The position numbers and the translations under genes are program-made. Below are positions 43,805 through 54,356 of a stretch of 57,942 nt of DNA, piece by piece. This DNA is from Bacilli bacterium (GTDB taxonomy: Bacteria > Bacillota_I > Bacilli_A > ML615J-28 > CAG-313): the NCBI GenBank assembly GCA_017937305.1, contig JAGBDV010000021.1, positions 1 through 57,942 of the forward strand, read 5' to 3'. Below the pieces are notes generated by a model. That model searched no databases. It had not been told where the DNA came from and saw nothing but the letters and a program-made list of their open reading frames with translations. Within the stretch, counting starts at the first letter, position 1. Each line of letters begins with the position of its first letter.

Positions 43805-46800
43805 TTGAGAAAATATAAATATATGAAAATCGGGATTGCATCGCCAGAAGAAATAGTTTCTTGGGCAAATCCCGAACTTCAAGGAAAAGAATTTAAATAT
43901 GACCCTAAGAGAAAAGACAAAGTTACTTATATTGATGACAATGGTGATTCAAAAGAACTTGTTTTAAGAGGGGAAGTTAAAAAACATGAAACCCTAAATT
44001 ATCGTACTCAAAAACCAGAACGTGAAGGGTTATTCTGTGAAGTTATTTTTGGACCTACTAAAGACAATCAATGTGCTTGTGGTAAAACTGCACGTAAAAT
44101 TGTTGGTGAACATCGTATTTGTGAAAAGTGTGGTGTTGAACTTACTTCTTCAAAAGTACGTCGTGAACGTATGGGATATATTGCTTTAGCTGCTCCAGTT
44201 GTTCATACGTGGTATTTAAGAAATACTCCTAGTAAGATTGCTATTTTACTAGATATGAAAACTAAGGAAGTTGAAGAAATTGTTTATCTTGCATCATACA
44301 TTGTAATTGAAGTGAATGATGACATTGATGAATTATATCCAGGTCAAATTTTAACTGAACAAGAAAATGCTGTATTTAAACGCCGTTATTATGGTCGTTA
44401 TAAAGCAACTACAGGTGCTGAAACAATTAAGTACTTATTAAGTAATCTTAATTTAAAACAAATCATGGAAGAAATCCGTTTAGAACTTAAGACTGCTACT
44501 AAACAAAAGAAAGAAAAATTAATTAAACGTCTTGAAATTGTTGAAGCATTCTTACAATCTACTAACAAACCTGAATGGATGGTAATGGATGTTATTCCAG
44601 TTATCCCACCTGATCTACGTCCAATGGTACTTCTTGAAGGTGGAAGATTTGCAACTACTGACCTTAATGAATTATATCGTCGTATTATTAATCGTAATAC
44701 ACGTCTTCGTAAATTATTTGAACTTGGTGCACCTGACCTTATTACTAAAAATGAAAAACGTCTTTTACAAGAAGCTGTTGATGCGTTAATTGATAATTCT
44801 AAACGTAATAAGAAAGTTGCTCAAGAAAAGAATCGTCCTTTAAAATCATTATCTGATATCCTTCGTGGTAAACAAGGTCGTTTCCGTCAAAACTTACTTG
44901 GTAAACGTGTTGACTATTCAGGACGTTCAGTTATTTGTGTAGGACCGTTCTTAAAGATGTACCAATGTGGTATTCCTCGTGAAATGGCATTAATCCTATT
45001 CAAACCATTTATTATCAGTTATCTACGTAAAAATCAAATTATTGATGAAAATGCAGTAGATTCTAATGGTCTACCAATAAGTGCTGCTTCACGTGAAAAA
45101 GCTGGTATTAAACGTGCTAAGGAGTTAATTGAAAAAGGTGCTCCTGAAGCAATGGATGCATTAGAAAAGATTGTTGTAGAACATCCGGTATTACTTAACC
45201 GTGCTCCTACTCTACATAGACTTTCTATTCAAGCGTTTGAACCAGTTTTAGTTGAAGGTAAAGCAATTCGTTTACATCCACTTTCAACTACAGCGTTTAA
45301 TGCCGACTTCGATGGTGACCAAATGCCGGTGCATGTGCCACTATCAGAAGAAGCTCAAGCTGAAGCAAGAATGTTAATGCTTGCATCTAAGAACATTTTA
45401 GCACCTAAAGATGGTAAACCAGTAGTTACACCATCTCAAGATATGATCATTGGTAACTATTATTTAACAATTGAAAGAAGTCAACCAGATAGAACATATC
45501 ATACATTCGAAGAATTATATAAAGCTTATGAATATAGAGTATTTGAATTTGATAATCAAATCATTGTAAATGATGAACAAGTTTATCGTGATATTGAAGC
45601 ATTACGTGAAGATGTTAAAGCTGGAATAACACCAAGTGTTGGTACTTTCTTAGTTGTAGGACGTGAAGGTAAAGCATTTAAAGATATTTCAGAAGTAGAA
45701 CATGCTTATGAAAGACATGAAATTGACTTCCACACTCGTTTTGTAATGCCTGGTCGTGCTATCGACAAACCATTTGTTAATTTAGATCCTGCTGATCCTA
45801 AATATGAAGAAAAAGTAAAACTTAATGAAGAATTAAAAGATATGTTCATTGTTACTACTTATGGTAAATTAATTTTCAACCAAGTATTCCCTGAACACTT
45901 TGTATTCTTTAATGAACCAGACCCTAAAAAAGCCTTAACTAACCTTAGAAATGGTACACCTGAATACTTCTTCATTAAACGTGGTACTAATTATAAAGAA
46001 GCTATTGCGAAAATGCCTCTTGGCCAACCTGCTAAGAAAAAGACATTATCAGTTATTATTTCTGAAGTATTTAGACAATGTAAACTTGCTGAAACATCTT
46101 TAACACTTGATAAGATGAAAGATTTAGGTTTCTATTATTCAACTATTTCTGGTGTTACAATTTCAGTATTTGACGTTAGAATTCTAGAAAAGAAATATCA
46201 ACTTATTGCAGAAGCTGATGAACAAGTTAAGAAATATACTAAGATGTACCGCCGTGGTATCATGCTTGATTCTGAACGTAAACGTAACGTTATTAGAATT
46301 TGGGAAGATACTAAGAAAGAAATCGAAAAAGAAATTAAGAAAGTCATGGAAGATGAAGCTTCTATCAATGATATCTTCTTGATGGCTGACTCTGGTGCCC
46401 GTGGTAGTTCATCTAACTTTATTCAACTTGCTGGTATGCGTGGTCTGATGGCTAAACCTAATGGGGAATCAATGGAAATTCCAGTTAAAGCCTGCTTTAA
46501 AGAAGGTATGTCAATGTCTGACTTCTTCATTTCAACACATGGTGCTCGTAAAGGTTCTACCGATACAGCGCTTAAGACTGCTGAATCAGGTTACTTAACG
46601 AGACGTTTAGTTGACGTAAGCCAAGATATCACAATTACTACTGAAGATTGTGGTACTGATAAGGGCTTAGTAATGACTACTCTTTATAAGAAAAATGAAA
46701 AAGATCCTACATTTGACCCAGTTAATGATATGTTAGTATCATTAAAAGATCGTATCGTTGGTCGTTTTGCTGCTAAACCTGTTTATGGAAAAGTTGGTTC

Positions 46801-47842
46801 TAAGAAAGTTCTTCTTGTTAATAAAGGTGGTTTAATTGATGGTGATATTGCTGATCAAATCGTTAAAGCTGGTGTTAAAGAAGTAGAAGTTAGAACAAAC
46901 CTAACATGTAACTGTGCTGTTGGTGTATGTGTTAAATGTTATGGTACTGACCTTTCTACTAATGGACTAGTAGAAAAAGGTGAAGTTGTTGGTATCGTGG
47001 CTGCTCAATCTATCGGTGAACCTGGTACTCAGTTAACAATGAGAACATTCCACTCAGGTGGGGTTGCATCTGGTAGTGATGATATCACACAAGGTCTTCC
47101 ACGTGTACAAGAATTATTTGAAGCGCGTGCTCCTAAAGGTCAAGGTATTATCTCTGAAATTAAAGGTACTGTTGAATCAGTAACGCTTGTAAAAGATTCT
47201 CGTTATGAAATTAAGATTCATAGTGATATTCCTAATAATGATAAAGTTTATTTAACAGATGCTGGTAAAAAAGCAATTGTTAGTGAAGGTGAAAGCGTTG
47301 AAGCTGGTGATTTAATCAGTGAAGGTGCTGTAAACATTAAAGAATTATTAAGAGTATCATCAGTTGATAAGGTTGAAAAATATATCTTAAAAGAAATTCA
47401 AAAATCTTATCGTACAGCTGCTGCGGTTGAAATTTCAGATAAGCACGTAGAAATCATTGTTAAACAAATGCTACAAAAAGTGGTTGTTATTGATTCTGGT
47501 GAAACTGAACTTCTACCTGGTACACTAATTTCTAAACCTGAATTATACCGAGTATTTAAAGATTGCTGTGAAAAAGGACTTCGTATCCCTGCTGTTAAAC
47601 CAGTAGTTCTTGGTATTACAAGAGCATCATTAAAGAGTGATTCATTCTTAGCTGCTGCATCATTCCAAGAAACAACACGTGTGTTAACAGAAGCTGCAAT
47701 TAGGGGTAAAGTAGATAACTTAGAAGGCTTAAAAGAAAATATCATTATTGGTGGTTTAATTCCAGCTGGTACTGGTCTTGTTGAAGAGGTTGGTATTACT
47801 GTTAACGAAGAAAACGAACAATTTGATATTAAAAAACTTTAA
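43805..47842 (+). CDS. rpoC: DNA-directed RNA polymerase subunit beta'
   Basis: Catalytic subunit. The metal-binding [10 protein letters not shown] is intact, as are the N-terminal zinc cysteines (CACGK...CEKCG), the second zinc cluster ([13 protein letters not shown]) and the trigger-loop segment [16 protein letters not shown]. It starts at TTG 43805, eight bases after AGGAGG; the alternative ATG 43823 is too far from that site. It is 1345 residues. About 33 extra residues (roughly 24-56, charged, with [17 protein letters not shown]) lie between SW and ETLNYRT compared with B. subtilis. Confidence 0.96.
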   Translation: MRKYKYMKIGIASPEEIVSWANPELQGKEFKYDPKRKDKVTYIDDNGDSKELVLRGEVKKHETLNYRTQKPEREGLFCEVIFGPTKDNQCACGKTARKIVGEHRICEKCGVELTSSKVRRERMGYIALAAPVVHTWYLRNTPSKIAILLDMKTKEVEEIVYLASYIVIEVNDDIDELYPGQILTEQENAVFKRRYYGRYKATTGAETIKYLLSNLNLKQIMEEIRLELKTATKQKKEKLIKRLEIVEAFLQSTNKPEWMVMDVIPVIPPDLRPMVLLEGGRFATTDLNELYRRIINRNTRLRKLFELGAPDLITKNEKRLLQEAVDALIDNSKRNKKVAQEKNRPLKSLSDILRGKQGRFRQNLLGKRVDYSGRSVICVGPFLKMYQCGIPREMALILFKPFIISYLRKNQIIDENAVDSNGLPISAASREKAGIKRAKELIEKGAPEAMDALEKIVVEHPVLLNRAPTLHRLSIQAFEPVLVEGKAIRLHPLSTTAFNADFDGDQMPVHVPLSEEAQAEARMLMLASKNILAPKDGKPVVTPSQDMIIGNYYLTIERSQPDRTYHTFEELYKAYEYRVFEFDNQIIVNDEQVYRDIEALREDVKAGITPSVGTFLVVGREGKAFKDISEVEHAYERHEIDFHTRFVMPGRAIDKPFVNLDPADPKYEEKVKLNEELKDMFIVTTYGKLIFNQVFPEHFVFFNEPDPKKALTNLRNGTPEYFFIKRGTNYKEAIAKMPLGQPAKKKTLSVIISEVFRQCKLAETSLTLDKMKDLGFYYSTISGVTISVFDVRILEKKYQLIAEADEQVKKYTKMYRRGIMLDSERKRNVIRIWEDTKKEIEKEIKKVMEDEASINDIFLMADSGARGSSSNFIQLAGMRGLMAKPNGESMEIPVKACFKEGMSMSDFFISTHGARKGSTDTALKTAESGYLTRRLVDVSQDITITTEDCGTDKGLVMTTLYKKNEKDPTFDPVNDMLVSLKDRIVGRFAAKPVYGKVGSKKVLLVNKGGLIDGDIADQIVKAGVKEVEVRTNLTCNCAVGVCVKCYGTDLSTNGLVEKGEVVGIVAAQSIGEPGTQLTMRTFHSGGVASGSDDITQGLPRVQELFEARAPKGQGIISEIKGTVESVTLVKDSRYEIKIHSDIPNNDKVYLTDAGKKAIVSEGESVEAGDLISEGAVNIKELLRVSSVDKVEKYILKEIQKSYRTAAAVEISDKHVEIIVKQMLQKVVVIDSGETELLPGTLISKPELYRVFKDCCEKGLRIPAVKPVVLGITRASLKSDSFLAAASFQETTRVLTEAAIRGKVDNLEGLKENIIIGGLIPAGTGLVEEVGITVNEENEQFDIKKL

Positions 47843-47847
47843 TAATT

Positions 47848-47880
47848 AAAGCATTGTAATTTAATTACAATGCTTTTTAT
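47848..47880 (+). terminator. intrinsic terminator of rpoBC
   Basis: AAAGCATTGTAAT (47848-47860) pairs perfectly with ATTACAATGCTTT (47864-47876) around TTA, with T following. Confidence 0.92.
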
Positions 47881-47888
47881 TATGTTAC

Positions 47889-47917
47889 TTTAAAAAAAAT
47901 GATAAATATGGTATAAT
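47889..47917 (+). promoter_or_regulatory. promoter for the priA gene run
   Basis: -35 TTTAAA at 47889-47894, 17-nt spacer, -10 TATAAT at 47912-47917, extended by TATGG. AAAGGAGG follows before ATG 47940. Confidence 0.72.
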
Positions 47918-47939
47918 AAGTAAAAAAGGAGGAATTATT

Positions 47940-50261
47940 ATGTTTGCAAGTGTTGTTATTAATGTAGCAAGTTCAAATGTTGATCAAATGTATGAATATG
48001 CAGTGCCTAGTGATTTAGCTCCTTATATCAAGGTAGGATCTAGGGTAAATGTTGAATTTGGTGTTGGAAATCGTCTTGTAATGGGGTATGTTTTAGATGT
48101 ATATGATGAACGTAAGTTTAAAGGCGAAAATAAGGCTATTTCTGAATTATTGGATTTAAAACCAATAATTACACCTCTACAATTAAAATTAGCTGAGTAT
48201 TTAAAAGATGATACGATTAGTCCTTTAATTAGAATATTGAATTTGATGATTCCTGATGCCTTAAAGTTAAAGACTTATAAATATTTAAATATTAAAGATT
48301 CTACTAAACTTGATGCGACACTAGTTGAAGTGTTTAATGGACAAGAAATTGTAGAAGTTAATTCTAAGCTTGATGGATATCATTATAAAATAATGAAGGA
48401 AGTTGAAAAGGGGAATATTGAAATAACTTATGAAACTAAACAAACAGTGAGATATAAGTATATTAATAAATATTCAGTTAATCTAAATAATTATTATAAT
48501 TATCGTGATACTTTAAGAAATCCATTAAAAAAAGAATTTTTAGATAAATATAAAGATTCAGTACTATTATCAGAAAATGAAATTTTAGATAATTATGAAA
48601 TATCTGTTTATATGTTAAAAGATTTAATTAAAAAAGGATTTCTAGATACGAAAAAAGAAAGAACTTTAAGAATTAAACATTACGATGTTATGATAAATGA
48701 TGAATTAGAATTTAGTAATACAAAACTTGTATCTTTAACTAAAGAAAAGTTCTTAAAAGATAATAATATCCCTTATTTGTACATCCCTTCATCTAATTTA
48801 GAAAAAGATGAAGTAATGCTTGCGATGATTAATGAAATGTTAGTAAATGCGAAAAATAGTGTCATTTTATGTGCAGATATTTTAAGTAGTGTTAAATATG
48901 CAAGTCTAATTAGAAAGAGCTTAAAAGTAAATGTTGCGTGTATAAATTCTCGGATTTCTAGTGGTGAATATTTAGACTATTATACCGAGGTCTTAAATAA
49001 TAATTATCAAGTAATAGTTACTACTCCGAAAGGTGCTTTTTTACCATATCAAAATGTTGGTATGTATTTTATGATGGATGAAGAAAGTGATAATTATTAT
49101 AATGATCAAAGTCCAAGATATGATTTACATAAAGTGATGCACTTTTTAGGATTTGAAACTAAGGCTTTATTTATTATGGAATCAATATCTCCTGATGTAA
49201 AAGACTATTGCTATGGTCTAAAAGGAATTTATAAAATTGTAGATAATAGTAATGTTTCTAGTAATGCGTTAGTTGAAGTGGTTAATATGACTGATGAATT
49301 AAGAACTGGAAATAATACGTATTTATCAAAAAGACTAAAGCAAGCGCTAACTAAGACTAAAGATAATAATCTACAAAGCTTATTAATTGTTAATAATAAA
49401 AGTTATAGTACTTATGTAATATGTCCTAGCTGTGGGAACGTTCCTAAATGTCCTAATTGCGAAATAAGTCTAAATTATAATGATAAGAAACAAATGCTTA
49501 TTTGTCCAGCTTGTGGCTATCGTAAAGATTTTATTCATAAATGTGAAAAGTGTAACAATACTAATTTAAGATTTGGTGGAGTGGGAATTGAAAGTGTAAA
49601 TGAGTTAATTGAACGAAATTTCTCTTTTCTTAATGTTGTTTGTATAGATAATAATAATAACTTTGATGATTTTAGTGAAAAAATGAGCTTAATTGAAGAT
49701 AAAAAAGTTGATGTCATTATTACTACAGAAACTTTTGCGAGAAGTATTGTTAATACACATATTGGTCTTGTAGGAATTATTAATTTTGATTCGGTGCTTA
49801 AAACTCCTAGTTATGATGCAGAAAGTCGTGCTTATAATCTTTTAGTTTATAGTAAAGAACACTTAGTTAAAAATGATGGTAAGTTGATTGTGCAAACTAC
49901 TCATCCGGATTCTAAAGCTTTAGAATGTTTTATTACTGGTGATTATAAAGAGTTTATGAAAACAGAAATATTAAATCGTAAACTTATGCATAATGAACCA
50001 TTCTATCATATTAATCGTATTATTATAAAGACTTCTTATGAAGAGATGTTTATTGTTGCAAATAATATTAAAAAAGTATTAAAAGAATTATGTAATAAAT
50101 TGTTTATTATAGGTCCTACTTATTCTAAACAACATGGTGGTTGTGTTTTAATTGTTAAACATAATTATAATAAAATAAATGACGTTTATAAAGCTATTTA
50201 TGAACGTTATCAATCTAGTCAAACAATGGTTATTTTTGATAAATATCCAAGAAAATTATAG
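47940..50261 (+). CDS. priA: PriA-like primosomal protein with degenerate helicase motifs
   Basis: PriA reloads the replisome at stalled forks. The N-terminal DNA-binding domain (MYEYAVPSDLAPYIKVGSRV) and both zinc pairs sets (CPSCGNVPKCPNC and CPACG...CEKCN) are clear. But where PriA has GVTGSGKTE, residues 282-291 read IPSSNLEKDE; the DEEH box is D380-EES; and the motif VI QVAGRAGR site reads VYSKEHLV. So ATP binding and the arginine finger look lost, while length (773) and reading frame are intact. A structural loader role without helicase activity is inferred. It is first in a run with fmt. Confidence 0.82.
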   Translation: MFASVVINVASSNVDQMYEYAVPSDLAPYIKVGSRVNVEFGVGNRLVMGYVLDVYDERKFKGENKAISELLDLKPIITPLQLKLAEYLKDDTISPLIRILNLMIPDALKLKTYKYLNIKDSTKLDATLVEVFNGQEIVEVNSKLDGYHYKIMKEVEKGNIEITYETKQTVRYKYINKYSVNLNNYYNYRDTLRNPLKKEFLDKYKDSVLLSENEILDNYEISVYMLKDLIKKGFLDTKKERTLRIKHYDVMINDELEFSNTKLVSLTKEKFLKDNNIPYLYIPSSNLEKDEVMLAMINEMLVNAKNSVILCADILSSVKYASLIRKSLKVNVACINSRISSGEYLDYYTEVLNNNYQVIVTTPKGAFLPYQNVGMYFMMDEESDNYYNDQSPRYDLHKVMHFLGFETKALFIMESISPDVKDYCYGLKGIYKIVDNSNVSSNALVEVVNMTDELRTGNNTYLSKRLKQALTKTKDNNLQSLLIVNNKSYSTYVICPSCGNVPKCPNCEISLNYNDKKQMLICPACGYRKDFIHKCEKCNNTNLRFGGVGIESVNELIERNFSFLNVVCIDNNNNFDDFSEKMSLIEDKKVDVIITTETFARSIVNTHIGLVGIINFDSVLKTPSYDAESRAYNLLVYSKEHLVKNDGKLIVQTTHPDSKALECFITGDYKEFMKTEILNRKLMHNEPFYHINRIIIKTSYEEMFIVANNIKKVLKELCNKLFIIGPTYSKQHGGCVLIVKHNYNKINDVYKAIYERYQSSQTMVIFDKYPRKL

Positions 50262-50269
50262 GTGAAAAA

Positions 50270-51184
50270 ATGTTAAAAATAATTTTTATGGGAACACCAG
50301 AATTTAGTGTTCCAATATTAAGTGCATTAAATGAAAAATATGAAGTTGTTGCGGTTGTTACTCAACCAGATAAAGAAGTAGGACGTCATCGCGTGCTTAC
50401 TCCTAGTCCAGTAAAACAATATGCAGTTAACCATAATCTTCCAGTTTATCAACCTGAACATATTAAGGAAGAATATGATAATTTAATTAGTTTAGGAGCT
50501 GATTTAATAGTAACTGCTGCTTATGGACAATTTGTTGGTACTAAACTACTTTATAGTCCTAAATATAAAGCAATTAATTGTCATGCGTCATTATTACCTA
50601 AATATCGTGGCGGAGCACCTATTCATCAATCGATTAAAGATGGATGCGATTATACAGGAGTTTCTATTATGTATATGGAAAAGAAAATGGATGCAGGTGA
50701 TATTTTAAATACTGTAAAGGTTGAAATTTTAGATACAGATAATTGTGGAACAATGTTTGAAAAATTAAGTATTGCAGCAAGAGATTTACTTATGGAAACT
50801 ATTCCATTATTAATTGAAGGAAAAATTAATCCAGTTAAGCAAGATGAAAGTAAAGCTACATTTGCGTATAATATTACAAATGAAGAAAAGGTTTTAAATT
50901 TTAATCTTCCTGCAAGAGCTGTATTTAATCATATTAGAGCTTATAATCCATCACCAATTGCTTATTTTGAACTAAAAGGCGATCAAATTAAAGTGTATGA
51001 TTCTGTCGTTGCAGATGAGACAACTTCAGAAGCACCTGGTACGATTCTTTTGCATAGAAAGAATAGACTAATGATTGCTTGTGGTGAAGGCACAGTTATT
51101 GAATTATTAACTATTCAACCTACTGGTAAAAAAGTAATGCAAGCACGTGACTTTATTAATGGTGGGCTTAGAAAATATTTATAG
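50270..51184 (+). CDS. fmt: methionyl-tRNA formyltransferase
   Basis: Formylates initiator Met-tRNA using 10-formyl-tetrahydrofolate. Seen: IIFMGTPEFSVPIL, the SLLPKYRGGAPIHQSI catalytic segment with the preceding INCHA, and the C-terminal OB domain from about residue 205 (FNLPARAVFNHIRAYNPSP). It is 304 residues. AGGTG overlaps the priA stop before ATG 50270. Usually def lies beside it; here priA precedes it, as in B. subtilis. Confidence 0.96.
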   Translation: MLKIIFMGTPEFSVPILSALNEKYEVVAVVTQPDKEVGRHRVLTPSPVKQYAVNHNLPVYQPEHIKEEYDNLISLGADLIVTAAYGQFVGTKLLYSPKYKAINCHASLLPKYRGGAPIHQSIKDGCDYTGVSIMYMEKKMDAGDILNTVKVEILDTDNCGTMFEKLSIAARDLLMETIPLLIEGKINPVKQDESKATFAYNITNEEKVLNFNLPARAVFNHIRAYNPSPIAYFELKGDQIKVYDSVVADETTSEAPGTILLHRKNRLMIACGEGTVIELLTIQPTGKKVMQARDFINGGLRKYL

Positions 51185-51193
51185 GAGGTCTTT

Positions 51194-51724
51194 ATGGAAC
51201 CTAAATTATATTATTCAAGAGATGAAATGAAAAGAATTAATATTGAAAAGTTAGAAGAACGTGGAGTAACAGTAAAAGAAATTGCTGAAATTGCGTATAA
51301 TCAACAACTTAAATACAATAAAAATATCGATATTAATGAATGTATTTTAAGTGTAGAAAAAATCTTATCATTACGTGATACTTTTCATTTATTACAGCTT
51401 GGTGCTGAAATTGATAGATTAGCAGAAGAAGGTTTGTTTAAAGGACCTATTCAAGATATTATTTTTAATGATTTAGGAGTATTTGGTATTGATGAAATTT
51501 TCGGGCTTGATATTGCCAGACTTTATGGTGCAATAGGTCAAACTAATTTTGGAGATATCGATGTTAATAAACCTGGAATTGTTAAAAAGCTAAATGAAGA
51601 AGGTAAACCTGGTAAGCCAAGCTGTCATACTTTCTTAGATGATATTGTTGGAGCTATTGCTGCGGCAGCTACTACAAGAGTATCGCAAATAATTTCGGAA
51701 GAAAATGCAAAAGGTGAAAAATAA
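51194..51724 (+). CDS. PgpA/YutG-family phosphatase-like protein
   Basis: Resembles B. subtilis YutG and phosphatidylglycerophosphatase A, which makes phosphatidylglycerol. The segments LGVFGIDEIFGLDIARLYGAI and SCHTFLDDIVGAIAAAATTRV are the family core, with acidic residues for metal binding. The N-terminal half (VTVKEIAEIAYNQQ) is the YutG-specific helical part; unlike E. coli PgpA there are no membrane helices, so the substrate in this soluble subgroup is uncertain. It is 176 residues. GGAGG precedes ATG 51194. It sits between fmt and L-serine dehydratase. Confidence 0.82.
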   Translation: MEPKLYYSRDEMKRINIEKLEERGVTVKEIAEIAYNQQLKYNKNIDINECILSVEKILSLRDTFHLLQLGAEIDRLAEEGLFKGPIQDIIFNDLGVFGIDEIFGLDIARLYGAIGQTNFGDIDVNKPGIVKKLNEEGKPGKPSCHTFLDDIVGAIAAAATTRVSQIISEENAKGEK

Positions 51725-51726
51725 AT

Positions 51727-52920
51727 ATGGAATCGATTAAAAAATTATATAAAATAGGAAATGGACCATCAAGTTCTCATACTATGGGACCAGCTATTGC
51801 AGCAGAAAAGTTTTTAAAAGAAACACCTGATGCAGAAAATTATGTTGTAAAACTTTATGGTAGTTTAGCAGCAACAGGTAAGGGACACTTAACAGATGAA
51901 ATTATATTAAAAATTCTTGGCCGTGATAAAACTAAAATATCATTTAAACCAGAAGTAGTTTATCGTTATCACCCTAATGGTGTTAAGTTTGAAGCGTATA
52001 AAAATAAAGAAAGATATCACAAGTGGCTAGTATTTAGTGTAGGCGGTGGAACGTTAAAGGAATTAGATGAATCTCGAGATGAATTTAGCGATTCGATTTA
52101 TCCACATAAATCCATGGAAGAAATAATAGCTTATTGTGAAGAAAATAATTTAAATTTTTATCAATATGTTGCAAGATATGAAGATAAAGATTTAATGGAT
52201 TATCTAAAAGAAATTCTAAATGCTATGTTTAATGCGATCAATCGAGGCTTATTTACAAATGGAATACTACCAGGAGGATTAAATGTAGAAAGAAAATCTG
52301 CAAGTGTATATGGTGAATATCTAAAATATCCTTCACATGAAACGCTTGTATATGCCGCTGCACTTGGTGTTGCGGAAGAAAATGCGAGTGGTGGTGTAAT
52401 TGTTACTGCTCCAACATGTGGCGCATCAGGAGTTTTACCAGCTGTACTTTATGCTGAAAAAATTAGAAATCATGTAAGTGAAAATAAAATTTTAGAAGCT
52501 TTATGTGTTGCAGGGCTTATTGGTAATTTAGTTAAAACTAATGGCTCAATTTCGGGAGCAGAAGTAGGATGTCAAGGTGAAGTTGGCGTAGCATGTGCTA
52601 TGGCAGCCGCTGCATTAACTTATATTAAAGGCGGAAATATTAGAGAAATTGAATATTCTGCAGAAATTGGGCTTGAACATCATTTAGGAATGACTTGTGA
52701 TCCGATTGATGGGTTAGTTCAAATTCCATGTATCGAAAGAAATGCTATGGCTGCAATGCAAGCTTATAATTGTGCTAATTATGCAATTCTTACAAAAGGT
52801 GTTCATAGAATTACATTTGATGATGCAATTGAGGTTATGGAACAAACAGGAAGAGACTTACGTGAAGAATACCGTGAAACTTCAAGAGGTGGTCTTGCAA
52901 ATAACAGAAAGAGGGACTAA
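51727..52920 (+). CDS. sdaA: L-serine ammonia-lyase, iron-sulfur type, single chain
   Basis: Converts L-serine to pyruvate and ammonia. It begins with the beta-domain motif IGNGPSSSHTMGP and ends with the alpha-domain, whose cluster cysteines lie in APTCGASG, VGCQGEVG and MTCDPIDGLVQIPC. Both domains are in one 397-residue chain, shorter than E. coli SdaA (~454), whereas most Firmicutes split them as SdaAA/SdaAB. ATG 51727 comes two bases after the preceding stop. Its TAA shares a base with the next start. Confidence 0.92.
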   Translation: MESIKKLYKIGNGPSSSHTMGPAIAAEKFLKETPDAENYVVKLYGSLAATGKGHLTDEIILKILGRDKTKISFKPEVVYRYHPNGVKFEAYKNKERYHKWLVFSVGGGTLKELDESRDEFSDSIYPHKSMEEIIAYCEENNLNFYQYVARYEDKDLMDYLKEILNAMFNAINRGLFTNGILPGGLNVERKSASVYGEYLKYPSHETLVYAAALGVAEENASGGVIVTAPTCGASGVLPAVLYAEKIRNHVSENKILEALCVAGLIGNLVKTNGSISGAEVGCQGEVGVACAMAAAALTYIKGGNIREIEYSAEIGLEHHLGMTCDPIDGLVQIPCIERNAMAAMQAYNCANYAILTKGVHRITFDDAIEVMEQTGRDLREEYRETSRGGLANNRKRD

Positions 52921-54353
52921 TGGAAAATAAAGTAATTAAAGAAAAATATATTGAAAAAGGCGAAAGATTTAAAGTTTTTTTTTCAGGTTATACACATGAA
53001 GGTTTAGCTATCGCAAGAATTGATGGTAAAGATAGACAAGGAAATGAATATAAAAACTTTCCACTTTTTGTATTTGGAGCATTAGATAATGAACAAGGGT
53101 TTGTAGAAATAACAAAAATGTCTAAAACCTATGCTTACGCAACAATGTTAAGACTATTTGATGAAAATCACTCTGTTTATAGAAATAAACCAATTTGTCC
53201 TAAATACTCAGAATGTGGTGGTTGTAATATAATGCATATGACATATAAAGGACAACTTGCGTTTAAGGAACAAATGGTAAAAGATACCTTAAAAAAACTT
53301 GGCGGATTTACTGAAATAGATGTAGAACCGGTAGAAGGTATGACTAATGGTAATCTTTATTACCGTAATAAAGTTCAAGTTCCAGTAGGATGTGTTAAAG
53401 GAAAAACTTTATGTGGATTTTATAAGCGTGAAACTCATGATATTATCCCGCTTGATGAATGTTTTATTCAAACTGAATATTCAACAAATATTGTTAAGTT
53501 TGTAAAAAATGTTTTAACAGAGTTTGATGCAACAGGATATAATGAAAAATATGATAAAGGTGATATTAGACATATTTTGGTAAGAAAAAATAATAATGAT
53601 ACTGAATATATGGTTGTATTAATTGTTAAATCGCTAGAATTTATGAAGAAAAAAGATTTAGATGATGCGATTAATAAAATAATTAAAAGATATCCTAAAG
53701 TTGTATCTGTTATACTAAATTTAAATGACAAAAAAGGTAATACTATTCTTGGTGAAAAATGTATTACTGTATATGGAAAAGACACAATTACTGATGAACT
53801 TTGTGGTTGCACGTTTAATATTGGAGCAAAATCGTTTTATCAAGTTAATCATGATCAATGTGAAAAATTATATAGTATTGCGATAGAAAAAGCACAACTA
53901 GGGAAAGATGACGTTGTAATTGATGCTTACTGTGGTATCGGGACTATTGGTATAATCGCATCTAAAAAAGTTAAATATGTATATGGTGTAGAAATTGTAG
54001 ATGAAGCGATTAAAAATGCAAAAGCTAATTCTATATTAAATAATGCAAAAAATACAGAATTTGTTTGTGCTAAAGCAGAAGAACAAATTGTAAAATGGAT
54101 GGAAAAAGAAATTAAACCTAATGTTATTTTTGTTGATCCGCCTAGAAAAGGTTGCGATAAAAAATTTATTGATACAATTATTTCTATGAAAATTAAAAAG
54201 GTAATTTATGTATCTTGTGATCCATCAACTCTTGCAAGAGATGCAAGAATTCTGGTAGATAATGATTATAGAGTTAAATTTGTAAAACCAGTAGACTTAT
54301 TCCCGCATACTTCACATATTGAAACAATAATGTGTTTTGAACACGTAGAATAA
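52920..54353 (+). CDS. rlmD: 23S rRNA (uracil-5-)-methyltransferase, RlmD/RlmCD type
   Basis: Makes 5-methyluridine in 23S rRNA. An N-terminal TRAM-like OB domain (GYTHEGLAIARIDG) is followed by iron-sulfur cysteines (CPKYSECGGC), the SAM site DAYCGIGTIGIIASK, and the catalytic DPPRKGCD with VSCDPSTLARD holding the nucleophile Cys. It is 477 residues. It overlaps the serine dehydratase stop by one base (TAATG). Which uridine (747, 1939 or both) cannot be told from sequence. Confidence 0.93.
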   Translation: MENKVIKEKYIEKGERFKVFFSGYTHEGLAIARIDGKDRQGNEYKNFPLFVFGALDNEQGFVEITKMSKTYAYATMLRLFDENHSVYRNKPICPKYSECGGCNIMHMTYKGQLAFKEQMVKDTLKKLGGFTEIDVEPVEGMTNGNLYYRNKVQVPVGCVKGKTLCGFYKRETHDIIPLDECFIQTEYSTNIVKFVKNVLTEFDATGYNEKYDKGDIRHILVRKNNNDTEYMVVLIVKSLEFMKKKDLDDAINKIIKRYPKVVSVILNLNDKKGNTILGEKCITVYGKDTITDELCGCTFNIGAKSFYQVNHDQCEKLYSIAIEKAQLGKDDVVIDAYCGIGTIGIIASKKVKYVYGVEIVDEAIKNAKANSILNNAKNTEFVCAKAEEQIVKWMEKEIKPNVIFVDPPRKGCDKKFIDTIISMKIKKVIYVSCDPSTLARDARILVDNDYRVKFVKPVDLFPHTSHIETIMCFEHVE

Positions 54354-54356
54354 CAA

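Noticed and set aside
47407..47745. Reverse-strand open frame inside rpoC
   Set aside because: Lies wholly within conserved rpoC sequence and has no ribosome site or promoter.
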